From Pseudomonas benzenivorans (GTDB lineage Bacteria; Pseudomonadota; Gammaproteobacteria; Pseudomonadales; Pseudomonadaceae), in NCBI RefSeq assembly GCF_033547155.1, contig NZ_CP137892.1, positions 3,658,001 through 3,722,000 on the forward strand: a stretch of 64,000 nt of DNA. Reading direction: 5' to 3'. Position 1 is the stretch's first letter. Every line of letters starts with the position of its first letter. A model generated the notes under the pieces. The model was not told the DNA's origin, searched no databases, and saw only the letters and a list, made by a program, of their open reading frames with translations. Below, piece by piece: positions 48,303 through 56,396 of the stretch. The translations under genes were made by a program, and so were the position numbers.

Positions 48303-49448
48303 TTAGGACCGTTTGCCGGACGGCCCGTCGCCATCGGCGACCTTCACCGGCATGTCCGGGCGCACCTTGGGCAGCCCTTCGACTATCACCCGGTCGCCCT
48401 CGTGGATGCCGCTTTCCACCACCCAGCGGCCGGCCGCGGTGCGCCCGGTGCTGACCTGGCGGGTACGCGCGATGCCCTGCTCGTCGACCACATAGACGAA
48501 GGTGCCGCGTGGCCCCTGAGCGACGGCGCGCTCCGGCACGGTGATGGCGTCGGGCAGGCTGATGCCCTTGACCAGCACGCGGACGAACTGGCCGGGGAGC
48601 AGCGCCTGCTCGGGGTTGGGCACCACGGCGCGGGCGCTGACGGTGCCGGTGCTGCGGTCGACCAGACTGTCGGTGAAATTCACCTTGCCCTCCAACGGGT
48701 AGACGGAGCCGTCGCCGAACTGGATCTGCACGCGCATCTGCTCGCCGTCCAGGGCCAGGGCGCCGCTCTGCAGGCCGCCGCGCACGCTTTCCACGTCGCG
48801 GTCGGGGGCGGCGAAGTTGACGTAGATCGGGTCGAGCTGGGTGATCCGGGTCAGCAGGCTGGCATTGGGGTCGCCGGCGACCATCAGGCTGCCCTCGGAC
48901 ACGGTTTCCTTGCTGGTGATGCCGGAGATGGGCGCCTTCACCGTGGTGTAGTCGAGGTCGATCTGCTTGGCCTGCACCTCGGCCTCGGCGGCCTGGATAT
49001 TGGCCTTGCTCTGCTCGAAATTGGAGATCGCGTTGTCCAGTTCGCTCTCGCTGGCGAAGCCCTTCTTCTGCAGCTCGCGAATGCGCTTGAGGTCACGCTC
49101 GGCCTGGCGGTAGCGCGCCTGCTCCTGGGCCAGCGCCCCCTTGGCCCGGGCCAGGGCAGCCTGATAGGTGCGCGGGTCGATGCGGAACATCACCTGGCCC
49201 TGCTTGACCTGGCTGCCCTCCAGGTAGGTGCGCTCCTGCAGGATGCCGCTGACCTGGGCCCGCACCTGCACCTCGCGAAAGCCCGCCGTGCGGGCCGGGT
49301 ACTCGAACACCAGGGGCAGCGGCGTGACCTTGGCGGTTTCCACCAGCACCTCCGGGGGCGGCGGCGCCTCGGCCGCCAGGGCCACCGGCAGCAGGTAGCC
49401 GCAGGCGAGAACGCCGAGGACGAGTTGGACGGGGCGAACAAAGGGCAT
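48303..49448 (-). CDS. RND efflux periplasmic adaptor (membrane fusion protein)
   Basis: The product is 381 residues. N-terminal export signal (VRPVQLVLGVLACGYLLPVALAA type) is present; the Cys might make it a lipoprotein, but the sequence before it is not a standard lipobox. Biotinyl-lipoyl domain (VRAQVSGILQERTYLEGSQV), coiled-coil hairpin (about 100-165) and beta-barrel (YVNFAAPDRDVESV) follow in the MexA/AcrA order. ATG 49446-49448 has GGAG upstream; the frame is open to 49580 with no similarity. It is first in the operon with the permease and divergent from a TetR gene, which is the classical design of a TetR-controlled pump. Confidence 0.93.
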   Translation of the reverse strand: MPFVRPVQLVLGVLACGYLLPVALAAEAPPPPEVLVETAKVTPLPLVFEYPARTAGFREVQVRAQVSGILQERTYLEGSQVKQGQVMFRIDPRTYQAALARAKGALAQEQARYRQAERDLKRIRELQKKGFASESELDNAISNFEQSKANIQAAEAEVQAKQIDLDYTTVKAPISGITSKETVSEGSLMVAGDPNASLLTRITQLDPIYVNFAAPDRDVESVRGGLQSGALALDGEQMRVQIQFGDGSVYPLEGKVNFTDSLVDRSTGTVSARAVVPNPEQALLPGQFVRVLVKGISLPDAITVPERAVAQGPRGTFVYVVDEQGIARTRQVSTGRTAAGRWVVESGIHEGDRVIVEGLPKVRPDMPVKVADGDGPSGKRS

Positions 49449-49502
49449 GGGCGTCTCCGGGACAGCGCGAGAGGTAAGGCACGGGGCGGGGATGCTAGTT
49501 AC

Positions 49503-49536
49503 ATACACTACTGTCTGTAAACAGGCCATTGTGTAT
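49503..49536. promoter_or_regulatory. Candidate TetR operator between adaptor gene and tetR
   Basis: Two nested inverted pairs lie in this AT-richer gap: ATACAC (49503-49508) with GTGTAT (49531-49536), and CTGT (49511-49514) with ACAG (49521-49524). The spacing is not fully symmetrical, so the exact site is uncertain. Confidence 0.45.
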
Positions 49537-49594
49537 AAAATCACTACACGCTGTTGCGTAAAACCTAAGCCTAGCCACAAAGCCCCCGATCGCC

Positions 49595-50218
49595 ATGCGC
49601 CGAACCAAAGAGCAAGCCGAGCAGACCCGCTGCGACATCCTCGCGGCGGCCGAGACGCTGTTTCTGCAACAGGGCGTGGCCCATACCAGCCTGGAGCAGA
49701 TCGCCCGCCAGGCCGGGGTGACCCGCGGCGCGGTGTACTGGCACTTCGCCAATAAGGCGGACCTGTTCAACGCCATGCTCAACCAGGTTCGCCTGCCGCC
49801 GGAGCAGATGGCCGAGCGCCTGTCCGGCTGCGACGGCGACGCCTCGCTGCTGACGCTGCGCGACCTGATCATCGAAGCCATCGAGAATCTGGCCCGCGAC
49901 GCGCAGAAGCGGCGCATCTTCACCATCCTCCTGCACCGCTGCGAATTCACCGATGAACTGCGCGATGCCGAGCTGCAGCGCCGCCTCTTCGTCGATGCGT
50001 TCATCGCACTGGTGGAGGCCCTGTTCGCTCACCCCGCCTGTCGCCAACGCCTGCACCCGGGCGTCACCCCGCGCCTGGCCGCCCGCGCCCTGCACGCCCA
50101 GATCGTCGGCCTGTTCACCGACTGGACCCGCGACCCGCTGCTGTTCGACCCGCTGCAGGACAGCGCCGGGCTGATCGATGCCGTACTGCGCGGGCTGCTT
50201 CGCGACTGGCAGGCCTGA
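49595..50218 (+). CDS. TetR/AcrR-family efflux regulator
   Basis: The product is 207 residues and starts MRRTKEQAEQTRCDILAAA, the form of AcrR/TtgR-type repressors. The helix-turn-helix is TSLEQIARQAGVTRGAVYWHF, and the C-terminal domain has FTILLHRCEFTDEL, also typical of this group. It is divergent from the RND adaptor gene, with a 146-base gap containing an imperfect palindrome, so it should repress the pump and itself until a drug binds. No ribosome site is evident before ATG 49595. Confidence 0.92.
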   Translation: MRRTKEQAEQTRCDILAAAETLFLQQGVAHTSLEQIARQAGVTRGAVYWHFANKADLFNAMLNQVRLPPEQMAERLSGCDGDASLLTLRDLIIEAIENLARDAQKRRIFTILLHRCEFTDELRDAELQRRLFVDAFIALVEALFAHPACRQRLHPGVTPRLAARALHAQIVGLFTDWTRDPLLFDPLQDSAGLIDAVLRGLLRDWQA

Positions 50219-50232
50219 GCCCGGCCCCGCCC

Positions 50233-50430
50233 TCAGGCCGGGCTGACGGTATAGCCCTCGTCGAAGATCGCCTCGAGCAGCTCTTCGTTCGACAGCCGGC
50301 TGGTCACCCGCACCTCGGCGGCCTGCAGATCGACCTGCACTTCGGCCGCCGGGTCGCGCGCCTGGACGGCCTGGGTGATCGCCCGCACGCAATGACCGCA
50401 GCTCATGCCCTGCACCTTGAACACCTGCAT
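50233..50430 (-). CDS. copZ: Copper chaperone CopZ
   Basis: The product is 65 residues, one heavy-metal-associated domain starting MQVFKVQGMSCGHCVRAITQAV with the Cu(I)-binding MxCxxC motif. It binds cytoplasmic Cu(I) and passes it to CopA. GAGGAG lies 8 bases before the ATG at 50428-50430. A CueR-type promoter on the same strand lies about 65-95 bases upstream, and the copA and cueR genes lie nearby on the other strand. The frame is open a further five codons but lacks a ribosome site there. Confidence 0.93.
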   Translation of the reverse strand: MQVFKVQGMSCGHCVRAITQAVQARDPAAEVQVDLQAAEVRVTSRLSNEELLEAIFDEGYTVSPA

Positions 50431-50493
50431 CTTGCATCTCCTCATAAATGCTCTTCGTTCTGGACCCGGTCCGAACGCTCACCGGGTCCCTGC

Positions 50494-50524
50494 AGTCTCC
50501 GGCTTACCCTGAGGGCAAGGTCAA
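50494..50524 (-). promoter_or_regulatory. CueR-type promoter of copZ
   Basis: On the minus strand the -35 box is TTGACC (50519-50524) and the -10 box GAGACT (50494-50499), separated by 19 bases, the long spacing of MerR-family promoters. The spacer holds the near-palindrome CTTGCCCTCAGGGTAAG, as in CueR sites. Confidence 0.75.
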
Positions 50525-50594
50525 GCCGGCACTTGTCCAACCCCCGCGACTCGACCAAGCTCAGGTCGTACCCCTAGGGATTGTGGAGGCCGAC

Positions 50595-50963
50595 ATGTCG
50601 CGCCGGTTCCTTTCACTGCTGGCCGGCCTGCTGGGCGTGACCGCCACGGCCCAGATGCCGGCCCTGGCCGAGAGTGATGCCCTGCTGATCGTCTCACGGG
50701 AGCGCCTGATCGTGGCCACGCCCTGCGAGATCGGCCTGTACCTGCACGAACGGCTGGCCGCGCGGCTGTTCCCGGGCCAGTCGGCGGCCTTCAACCTACC
50801 TCCTGGCGAGGTATCGCTGCGCCTGGCCACCCTCGGTGGCGACGACTGCCAGCCGGGCATTCGCCTGCCCGATGGCCAGCGCCTCAGCCTGCAGGCCGGG
50901 CAGGTTAGCCGCTACCGCATCGCCCAGGGCGAGGCCGGGCTCTACCTGCTGCCGGCCCCCTGA
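50595..50963 (+). CDS. Small exported protein of unknown function in the copper locus
   Basis: The product is 122 residues. A signal peptide is clear (MSRRFLSLLAGLLGVTATAQ, cleaved near ALAES). The mature part is about 98 residues with two Cys (TPCEIGLYL and GGDDCQPGI) that could form a disulfide, and a pattern of short beta strands. ATG 50595 has GGAGG just upstream; the frame is open earlier. It lies between the divergent copZ and copA, with copper-type promoters on both sides, but its own promoter is not clear. I do not recognise a family; a periplasmic copper-stress role is suggested by position only. Confidence 0.65.
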   Translation: MSRRFLSLLAGLLGVTATAQMPALAESDALLIVSRERLIVATPCEIGLYLHERLAARLFPGQSAAFNLPPGEVSLRLATLGGDDCQPGIRLPDGQRLSLQAGQVSRYRIAQGEAGLYLLPAP

Positions 50964-50979
50964 ACCTCTGAAACGGGTC

Positions 50980-51010
50980 TTGACCTTACCCATGGGTCAA
51001 GGTTGATCCT
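50980..51010 (+). promoter_or_regulatory. CueR-type promoter of copA
   Basis: The -35 box TTGACC (50980-50985) and -10 box GATCCT (51005-51010) are separated by 19 bases. The spacer contains ACCTT-N11-AAGGT, with the inner palindrome ACCCATGGGT, matching the CueR/MerR class. The copA ATG follows 26 bases later. Confidence 0.85.
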
Positions 51011-51036
51011 AGGGACGACTTCCTGGGAGATCGACC

Positions 51037-53433
51037 ATGACCAGTCTCACCACCTTCGACCTGCCGATTGCCGGCATGACCTGCGCCAGCTGTGCCGGCC
51101 GGGTCGAGCGTGCCCTGCGCAAGCTGCCGCAGGTCGCCAACGCCAGCGTCAACCTGGCCAGCGAACAGGCACGCATCGAGGCCCCCGAGGACAGCCTGGC
51201 GCAGCTGATCGCCGCAGTCGAGGGCGCCGGCTACCAGGTGCCCAGCGCGCCCCTGGAGCTGGCCATCGAGGGCATGACCTGCGCCAGTTGCGTCGGCCGG
51301 GTCGAACGCGCCCTGGCCAAGCAGCCGGGGGTGCTGGCGGTCAGCGTCAACCTGGCCAGCGAGCAGGCCCAGCTGCGGGTCAGCCCCAGACTGGACCCAG
51401 AGCCGCTGCTCAAGGCCGTCGCCGATGCCGGCTACGGCGCCAGCCTGGTGAATCTCGAGGCGCCGGAGCCGCCTGCCGCGGACCGCCGCCTGCAACGGGA
51501 ACGCTGGCACCTGCTGCTGGCACTGGTGCTGGCCGCGCCGCTGGTGCTGCCGATGCTGCTGGCCCCCTTCGGCCTGCACTGGATGCTGCCGGCCTGGGTC
51601 CAGTTCGCCCTGGCCACCCCGGTGCAGTTCGTCCTCGGCGCACGCTTCTACCGCGCGGCCTGGCAGGCCCTGCGCGCCGGCGCCGGCAACATGGACCAGC
51701 TGGTCGCCATCGGCACCAGCGCCGCCTACGGCCTGAGCCTGTACCAGTGGGCGGTCACCCCGGCCGGACAGGCGCCGGCACTGTACTTCGAGGCCGCGGC
51801 GGTGATCATCGCCCTGATCCTGCTCGGCAAGTACCTGGAAAGCCGCGCCAAGCGCCAGACCAGCAGCGCCATTCGCGCCCTGCAGGCCCTGCGCCCGGAC
51901 CAGGCACTACGCCTGCGGGACGGCCGCGAGGAGAGGGTGCCGCTGAGCGCCCTGGCCCTGGGCGACCGGGTGCTGGTCAAGCCCGGCGAGCGCTTCCCGG
52001 TGGACGGCCGGGTGCTGGAGGGCCAGAGCCACGCCGACGAGGCGCTGATCAGCGGCGAGAGCCTGCCCCAGGCCAAGCAGCCGGGCGATGCGGTCACGGC
52101 CGGGGCGATCAACGGCGAGGGCCGCCTGCTGATCGAGACCACGGCCCTCGGCGCGGAGACCGTGCTGGCCAAGATCATCCGCCTGGTGGAAGACGCCCAG
52201 GCGGCCAAGGCGCCAATCCAGAAGCTGGTGGACCGGGTCAGCCAGGTGTTCGTCCCGGCGGTGCTGCTGATCGCCCTGGCCACCCTGCTGATCTGGCTGT
52301 CGCTCGGCGCCTCCCTGGCCACGGCCCTGCTCAACGCCGTGGCGGTACTGGTGATCGCCTGCCCCTGCGCCCTCGGCCTGGCCACCCCCACCGCGATCAT
52401 GGCCGGCACCGGGGTGGCCGCGCGCCACGGCATCCTGATCAAGGACGCCGAGGCCCTGGAGGTGGCCCACGGCGTGACCGCCGTGGCCTTCGACAAGACC
52501 GGTACCCTGACCTCCGGCACGCCGCGGATCGTCCACCTGCTGGCGGTCGATGGCGATGAGGCGCAACTGCTGCAGCTGGCCGGCGGCCTGCAGCGTGGCA
52601 GCGAGCACGCCCTGGCCAAGGCGGTGCTGGACGCCTGCAGCGAGCGCGCGCTGAGCCTGCCCGAGGTGGCTGACAGCCAGGCCCTGGCCGGGCGTGGCAT
52701 CGCCGGGCAGATCGATGGCCGCCGCCTGGCCCTGGGCAACCGCCGCCTGCTCGACGACAACGGCCTGCAGCCCGGCGAGCTGGCCGAGCAGGCGCAGCAA
52801 TGGGAGGCCGAGGGCCGTACCCTGTCCTGGCTGCTGGAACAGTCGCCCGAGCCCCGCGTGCTGGGCCTGTTCGCCTTCGGCGACAGCCTCAAGGCGGGTG
52901 CGGCCGAAGCCGTCGAACGGCTCAAGGCAAGCGGCATCGACAGCCACCTGATCAGCGGCGACAACCGTGGCAGCTGCGCGGCCGTGGCCGACGCCCTGGG
53001 CATCGCCGCGGTGCATGCCGAGGTGCTGCCGGCGGACAAGGCCGGCCTGGTCGGCGAACTGAAGCGCAGCGGCGTGGTGGCGATGGTCGGCGACGGCATC
53101 AACGATGCCCCGGCCCTGGCCGCCGCCGACGTCGGCATCGCCATGGGCAGTGGTACCGACGTGGCCATGCACGCCGCCGGCATCACCCTGATGCGCGGCG
53201 ACCCGCGCCTGGTGCCGGCCGCCCTGGACATCAGCCGGCGCACCTACGCCAAGATCCGCCAGAACCTGTTCTGGGCCTTCGTCTACAACCTGGTCGGCAT
53301 CCCCCTGGCCGCCCTGGGCCTGCTCAACCCGATGATCGCCGGCGCCGCCATGGCCGCCTCCAGCGTCAGCGTGGTGAGCAACGCCCTGCTGCTCAAGACC
53401 TGGAAGCCCCGGCAAGAGGAGGAGCGCCCGTGA
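51037..53433 (+). CDS. copA: Cu(I)-exporting P-type ATPase CopA
   Basis: The product is 798 residues. Two N-terminal metal-binding domains carry GMTCASC (Cys 16/19 and about 82/85). The membrane part has the CPC metal site ([13 protein letters not shown], about residue 443); the cytoplasmic part has the phosphorylation motif DKTGTLTSG (about 486), and [10 protein letters not shown] (about 685). All P1B-1 ATPase features are intact. It exports Cu(I) from the cytoplasm to the periplasm using ATP. A GGGAGA site lies before the ATG, and a CueR-type promoter just upstream. Its stop codon overlaps the start of cueR (GTGA). Confidence 0.96.
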   Translation: MTSLTTFDLPIAGMTCASCAGRVERALRKLPQVANASVNLASEQARIEAPEDSLAQLIAAVEGAGYQVPSAPLELAIEGMTCASCVGRVERALAKQPGVLAVSVNLASEQAQLRVSPRLDPEPLLKAVADAGYGASLVNLEAPEPPAADRRLQRERWHLLLALVLAAPLVLPMLLAPFGLHWMLPAWVQFALATPVQFVLGARFYRAAWQALRAGAGNMDQLVAIGTSAAYGLSLYQWAVTPAGQAPALYFEAAAVIIALILLGKYLESRAKRQTSSAIRALQALRPDQALRLRDGREERVPLSALALGDRVLVKPGERFPVDGRVLEGQSHADEALISGESLPQAKQPGDAVTAGAINGEGRLLIETTALGAETVLAKIIRLVEDAQAAKAPIQKLVDRVSQVFVPAVLLIALATLLIWLSLGASLATALLNAVAVLVIACPCALGLATPTAIMAGTGVAARHGILIKDAEALEVAHGVTAVAFDKTGTLTSGTPRIVHLLAVDGDEAQLLQLAGGLQRGSEHALAKAVLDACSERALSLPEVADSQALAGRGIAGQIDGRRLALGNRRLLDDNGLQPGELAEQAQQWEAEGRTLSWLLEQSPEPRVLGLFAFGDSLKAGAAEAVERLKASGIDSHLISGDNRGSCAAVADALGIAAVHAEVLPADKAGLVGELKRSGVVAMVGDGINDAPALAAADVGIAMGSGTDVAMHAAGITLMRGDPRLVPAALDISRRTYAKIRQNLFWAFVYNLVGIPLAALGLLNPMIAGAAMAASSVSVVSNALLLKTWKPRQEEERP

Positions 53434-53831
53434 ATATCGGCCAAGCCGCGCGCAAGACCGGCCTCAGCGCCAAGATGATCCGCTACTACGAGTCCATCGA
53501 CCTGCTGCCGGCCGCCGGCCGTAGCGACAGCGGCTACCGCCAGTACGGCCCCCAGGACCTGCACCGCCTGGCCTTTATCAAGCGCGCCCGCGACCTGGGC
53601 TTCTCCCTGGCCGAGGTGGCCCAGCTGCTGGCCCTGTGGCAGGACCGCGGGCGCGCCAGCGCCGACGTCAAGGCCCTGGCCGCCGGGCATATCGCCGAGC
53701 TGAACCACAAGATCGCCGAGCTGAGCGGCCTGCGCGACACCCTGCAGGAGCTGATGGACCACTGCCAGGGCGACCAGCGCCCGGACTGCCCGATCCTCAG
53801 GGACCTGGAGTCCGGCGGCCGCTGCCCCTGA
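53430..53831 (+). CDS. cueR: Copper-sensing MerR-family regulator CueR
   Basis: The product is 133 residues. The MerR helix-turn-helix is at the start ([20 protein letters not shown]), followed by the dimerisation helix and the metal loop [14 protein letters not shown], in which two Cys are separated by seven residues; this C-x7-C pair binds Cu(I) in CueR and tells it from zinc or mercury sensors. The start is GTG 53430, overlapping the copA stop, with AGGAGGAG upstream. CueR should activate the two 19-bp-spaced promoters at copZ and copA. Placement in the copA transcript means its own level rises with copper. Confidence 0.95.
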   Translation: MNIGQAARKTGLSAKMIRYYESIDLLPAAGRSDSGYRQYGPQDLHRLAFIKRARDLGFSLAEVAQLLALWQDRGRASADVKALAAGHIAELNHKIAELSGLRDTLQELMDHCQGDQRPDCPILRDLESGGRCP

Positions 53832-53906
53832 GCGGCCTGATACCATGCACCCCCCAGCGCTGTCGCGGACTGGGCTGCGACGGCAAATCACCACAAGGAC
53901 TCAGCC

Positions 53907-54770
53907 ATGCACTACTGGCAGCTGGATGTATTCGCCGAGCGCCCGCTGACGGGCAACGGCCTGGCGGTATTCCCCGATGCACACGCCCTGTCCACAGCCA
54001 CCATGCAGCGGCTGACCCAGGAACTGCGCCAATTCGAGTCGATCTTTCTGCTGCCCGGCGACAGCCCCGGTCGCTGCCGCGCGCAGATATTCACCGCGGA
54101 GGAGGAGCTGCCCTTCGCCGGCCACCCGATTCTCGGCGCGGCCGCCTTGCTGCACCACCTGCATGCACCTGCCGAGCACGCCGAGTGGACCCTGCAGCTG
54201 AAAGCCAAGAGCGTGCACGTCATCACCCGGCGCCATGGCCAGGGCTTCTACGCCGAGATGGATCAGGGCCAGGCCGAATTCGGTCAGCGGCTGGACAACG
54301 CCACTGCTCGTGCGGTGGCCGATGCCTTCGGCCTGGGCGACGACCACCTGGACCGGCGCTACCCGGCCACCGTGGTCAGCACCGGCCTGCCCTACCTGCT
54401 GCTGCCGGTCACGGCCGCCGGGCTGGCCGGGGCCAGGCAACGCCGATTGCTCGACCCCGAGCTGCGCGCGTGCGGCGCCGCCTTCGTGTTCCTGCTGGAT
54501 GTCGACAACCGCGAGGGGCGCACCTGGGACCCGGCCGGCGTGATCGAAGACATCGCCACCGGCAGCGCCGCCGGACCGGTGGCCGCCTACCTGGTCGAGC
54601 AGGGGCTGCACGCGCGCGGCGAAGCCTTCAGCCTCAACCAGGGTCGCTTCCTGCACAGGCCTAGCACGCTGGCGGTGTGCGTCGGCGCGGAGGGTCGGGT
54701 CAGGGTCGGCGGCCACGTGCAACTGGTGGCCCGCGCCGACCTGCTGGTCGCCCCCGCAGCGCTGGGGTAG
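53907..54770 (+). CDS. PhzF-family isomerase
   Basis: The product is 287 residues. The fold is recognised by the start YWQLDVFAERPLTGNGLAVF, the catalytic Glu in QFESIFLL, the block EEELPFAGHPILGAA, and IATGSAAGPVAAYLVE near the end (usually D-x-A-T-G-S-A). PhzF of phenazine synthesis isomerises trans-2,3-dihydro-3-hydroxyanthranilate, but most family members lie outside phenazine operons and have unknown substrates; no other phz gene is here. A CAAGGA site precedes ATG 53907. The TAG stop is the first three bases of the adjacent inverted-repeat element. Confidence 0.9.
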   Translation: MHYWQLDVFAERPLTGNGLAVFPDAHALSTATMQRLTQELRQFESIFLLPGDSPGRCRAQIFTAEEELPFAGHPILGAAALLHHLHAPAEHAEWTLQLKAKSVHVITRRHGQGFYAEMDQGQAEFGQRLDNATARAVADAFGLGDDHLDRRYPATVVSTGLPYLLLPVTAAGLAGARQRRLLDPELRACGAAFVFLLDVDNREGRTWDPAGVIEDIATGSAAGPVAAYLVEQGLHARGEAFSLNQGRFLHRPSTLAVCVGAEGRVRVGGHVQLVARADLLVAPAALG

Positions 54771-54913
54771 CAGGCCGTTGAAAAACGTAGGCGAGGCAGG
54801 CAAGACAAGGCAAAAACGGCCGAAAAAGCGGAGTTTACGTGCTGTAAATGAGCATTTTGAGGCCGTTTTTAACGCAGTATTGCCAACGTAGGTAGTTTTT
54901 CAACGGCCTGCTA
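54768..54913. repeat. 146-bp inverted-repeat element (MITE-like)
   Basis: The ends TAGCAGGCCGTTGAAAAAC (54768-54786) and its exact reverse complement (54895-54913) are 19-base perfect inverted copies. Inside, AAAAACGGCC (54812-54821) pairs with GGCCGTTTTT (54861-54870) and TTTAC (54834-54838) with GTAAA (54844-54848), so the whole unit can fold as a nested cruciform. There is no open reading frame of note. It fills the gap between convergent phzF-like and HAD genes exactly, giving the former its stop codon, and may also stop transcription from both sides. I believe near-identical units occur in several Pseudomonas genomes. Transposase origin is unknown. Confidence 0.85.
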
Positions 54914-54917
54914 GACG

Positions 54918-55508
54918 TCAGCCCAACTGCCCCAGCAGCTCGGCACAATCGCGGGCAAAGCCATCACTGAGCTCCGGCCAGGGGTTCTCCGCCAGGTTGA
55001 CCAGCACGCTGCGGGCCCCGGCGGCGCGGGCGCACTCCAGGTCGAAGCGGAAGTCGCCGACCATCACCAGCTCGCCCGGCGCCACCCGCCAGCGTTCGGC
55101 CAGCTGCAGCAGGCCGCCGGGATGGGGCTTGGGCGGCGCCTCGCCGCGGCCGAAGATGTCCTGGGTGGCGAAACAGTCGCCCAGGCCGATGGCCTGCAGC
55201 GTCAGCAGGGCCAGCTCGTGGGCGTTGCGGGTGAGAATGCCGAGCCGGCAGTCGCGTCCGTGCAGCGCCCGCACCAGCTCCACCGCCCCCGGCGCCGGCT
55301 GCGCCGCCAACGCCAGCTCGCGCTCGTGCTCCAGCAGCCAGGCGTGCTTGGCCGCCGCCTCGTCCTCGGGCAGGGCCGCCAGGTGGTGGAGAATGTCCGC
55401 CTCGGCGGGAATCTCCAGGACGCGGCGGATCGCCGGAAAATCGTGCACCGCCAGGGTCAGGGTGCCGTCCATGTCGAACACCCAGTGGCGCGCCTCGCCC
55501 AGTTTCAC
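54918..55508 (-). CDS. HAD-family hydrolase
   Basis: The product is 196 residues. HAD motif I is HWVFDMDGTLTLAV with both catalytic Asp residues, motif II is ILTRNA, the Lys is in PPKPHPGGLL and motif IV is MVGDFRFDLECARAAG. The alpha-helical cap lies between motifs I and II, so it is a subfamily I phosphatase, of the phosphoglycolate-phosphatase-like type. The start is GTG 55508, overlapping the tesB stop (GTGA) with GAGGA upstream; no ATG fits. Substrate unknown. It closes a four-gene operon with GNAT, SagB and TesB genes. Confidence 0.88.
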   Translation of the reverse strand: MKLGEARHWVFDMDGTLTLAVHDFPAIRRVLEIPAEADILHHLAALPEDEAAAKHAWLLEHERELALAAQPAPGAVELVRALHGRDCRLGILTRNAHELALLTLQAIGLGDCFATQDIFGRGEAPPKPHPGGLLQLAERWRVAPGELVMVGDFRFDLECARAAGARSVLVNLAENPWPELSDGFARDCAELLGQLG

Positions 55509-56374
55509 TTCCAGTCCTCGCGCAGGCGGATCAGGCCTTCCTGGGCCACCGAGGCGACCAGCTGGCCCTGGCGGTTGAACACGCTGCCACGGGAGAAGCC
55601 GCGGGCATTGCCGGCCCAGGGGCTGTCCATCGAGTACAGCAGCCAGTCGTCCAGGCGCAGGTTGCCGTGGAACCACAGCGAGTGGTCGAGGCTGGCGACC
55701 TGCATGAACTTCTGCCAGACGGACACGCCGTGGGGCAGCATCGAGGTGGTCAGCAGGTTGAAGTCACTGGCGTAGGCCAGCAGGTACTTGTGCAGCTGCG
55801 GATCGTCCGGCAGCTCGCCGGCGGCGCGGAACCACACGTGCTTGACCGGCTCGCTGCGCTCGGGGGCGAAGGGGTTGGCCACCGTGACCGGGCGGATCTC
55901 GATCGGCTTGGCGCCCACCACCCGCTCGCGGATGCGCTCGGGCAGGGAATCGGCGACCAGGCTGGCCAGCTCGGTCTCCGACTGCAGGCCTTCCGGCCCC
56001 GGCACGTCGGGCATCAGGTTCTGGTGCTCGAAGCCCTCCTCGTCGTACTGGAACGAGGCGCTGCAGGTGAAGATCGGCTTGCCCTTCTGGATCGCCATCA
56101 CCCGCCGGGTGCTGAAGCTGCCGCCGTCGCGCACCCGGTCGACCTGGTAGACCACCGGCAGGCTGGCATCGCCCGGACGCAGGAAGTAGCCGTGCAGCGA
56201 GTGCACATGGCGGTCGGCCTCGACCGTCTGGCTGGCCGCCGACACGCACTGGCCGAGCACCTGACCGCCGAACAGCTGGCGGAACCCCAGGTCCTGGCTG
56301 ACCCCGCGGAACAGGTTCTCCTCGATGGGCTCCAGGCTCAACAGGGCGACCAGTTCGTCCAATACCTGACTCAT
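55505..56374 (-). CDS. tesB: Acyl-CoA thioesterase II TesB
   Basis: The product is 289 residues, the size of TesB (E. coli 286). Double hot-dog fold blocks are clear: LFRGVSQDLGFRQLFGGQVLGQ, VHSLHGYFLRPGDASLPVVY, RDGGSFSTRRVMAIQKGKPIF in the first half, and LHKYLLAYASDFNLL and SLDHSLWFHGNLRLDDWLLY in the second, with the catalytic Asp/Thr/Gln region conserved. It hydrolyses medium- and long-chain acyl-CoA in the cytoplasm. TAGGAG precedes the ATG at 56372-56374, 22 bases after the SagB gene stop. This position in an operon with a SagB protein is unusual for a housekeeping thioesterase. Confidence 0.94.
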   Translation of the reverse strand: MSQVLDELVALLSLEPIEENLFRGVSQDLGFRQLFGGQVLGQCVSAASQTVEADRHVHSLHGYFLRPGDASLPVVYQVDRVRDGGSFSTRRVMAIQKGKPIFTCSASFQYDEEGFEHQNLMPDVPGPEGLQSETELASLVADSLPERIRERVVGAKPIEIRPVTVANPFAPERSEPVKHVWFRAAGELPDDPQLHKYLLAYASDFNLLTTSMLPHGVSVWQKFMQVASLDHSLWFHGNLRLDDWLLYSMDSPWAGNARGFSRGSVFNRQGQLVASVAQEGLIRLREDWK

Positions 56375-56396
56375 GCATGCACTCCTAATGCGCCGC

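Noticed and set aside
53907-54770. Part of a phenazine biosynthesis operon
   Set aside because: Only a PhzF-family gene is present. No phzA, B, C, D, E or G gene is near, and most PhzF-fold proteins have other roles.
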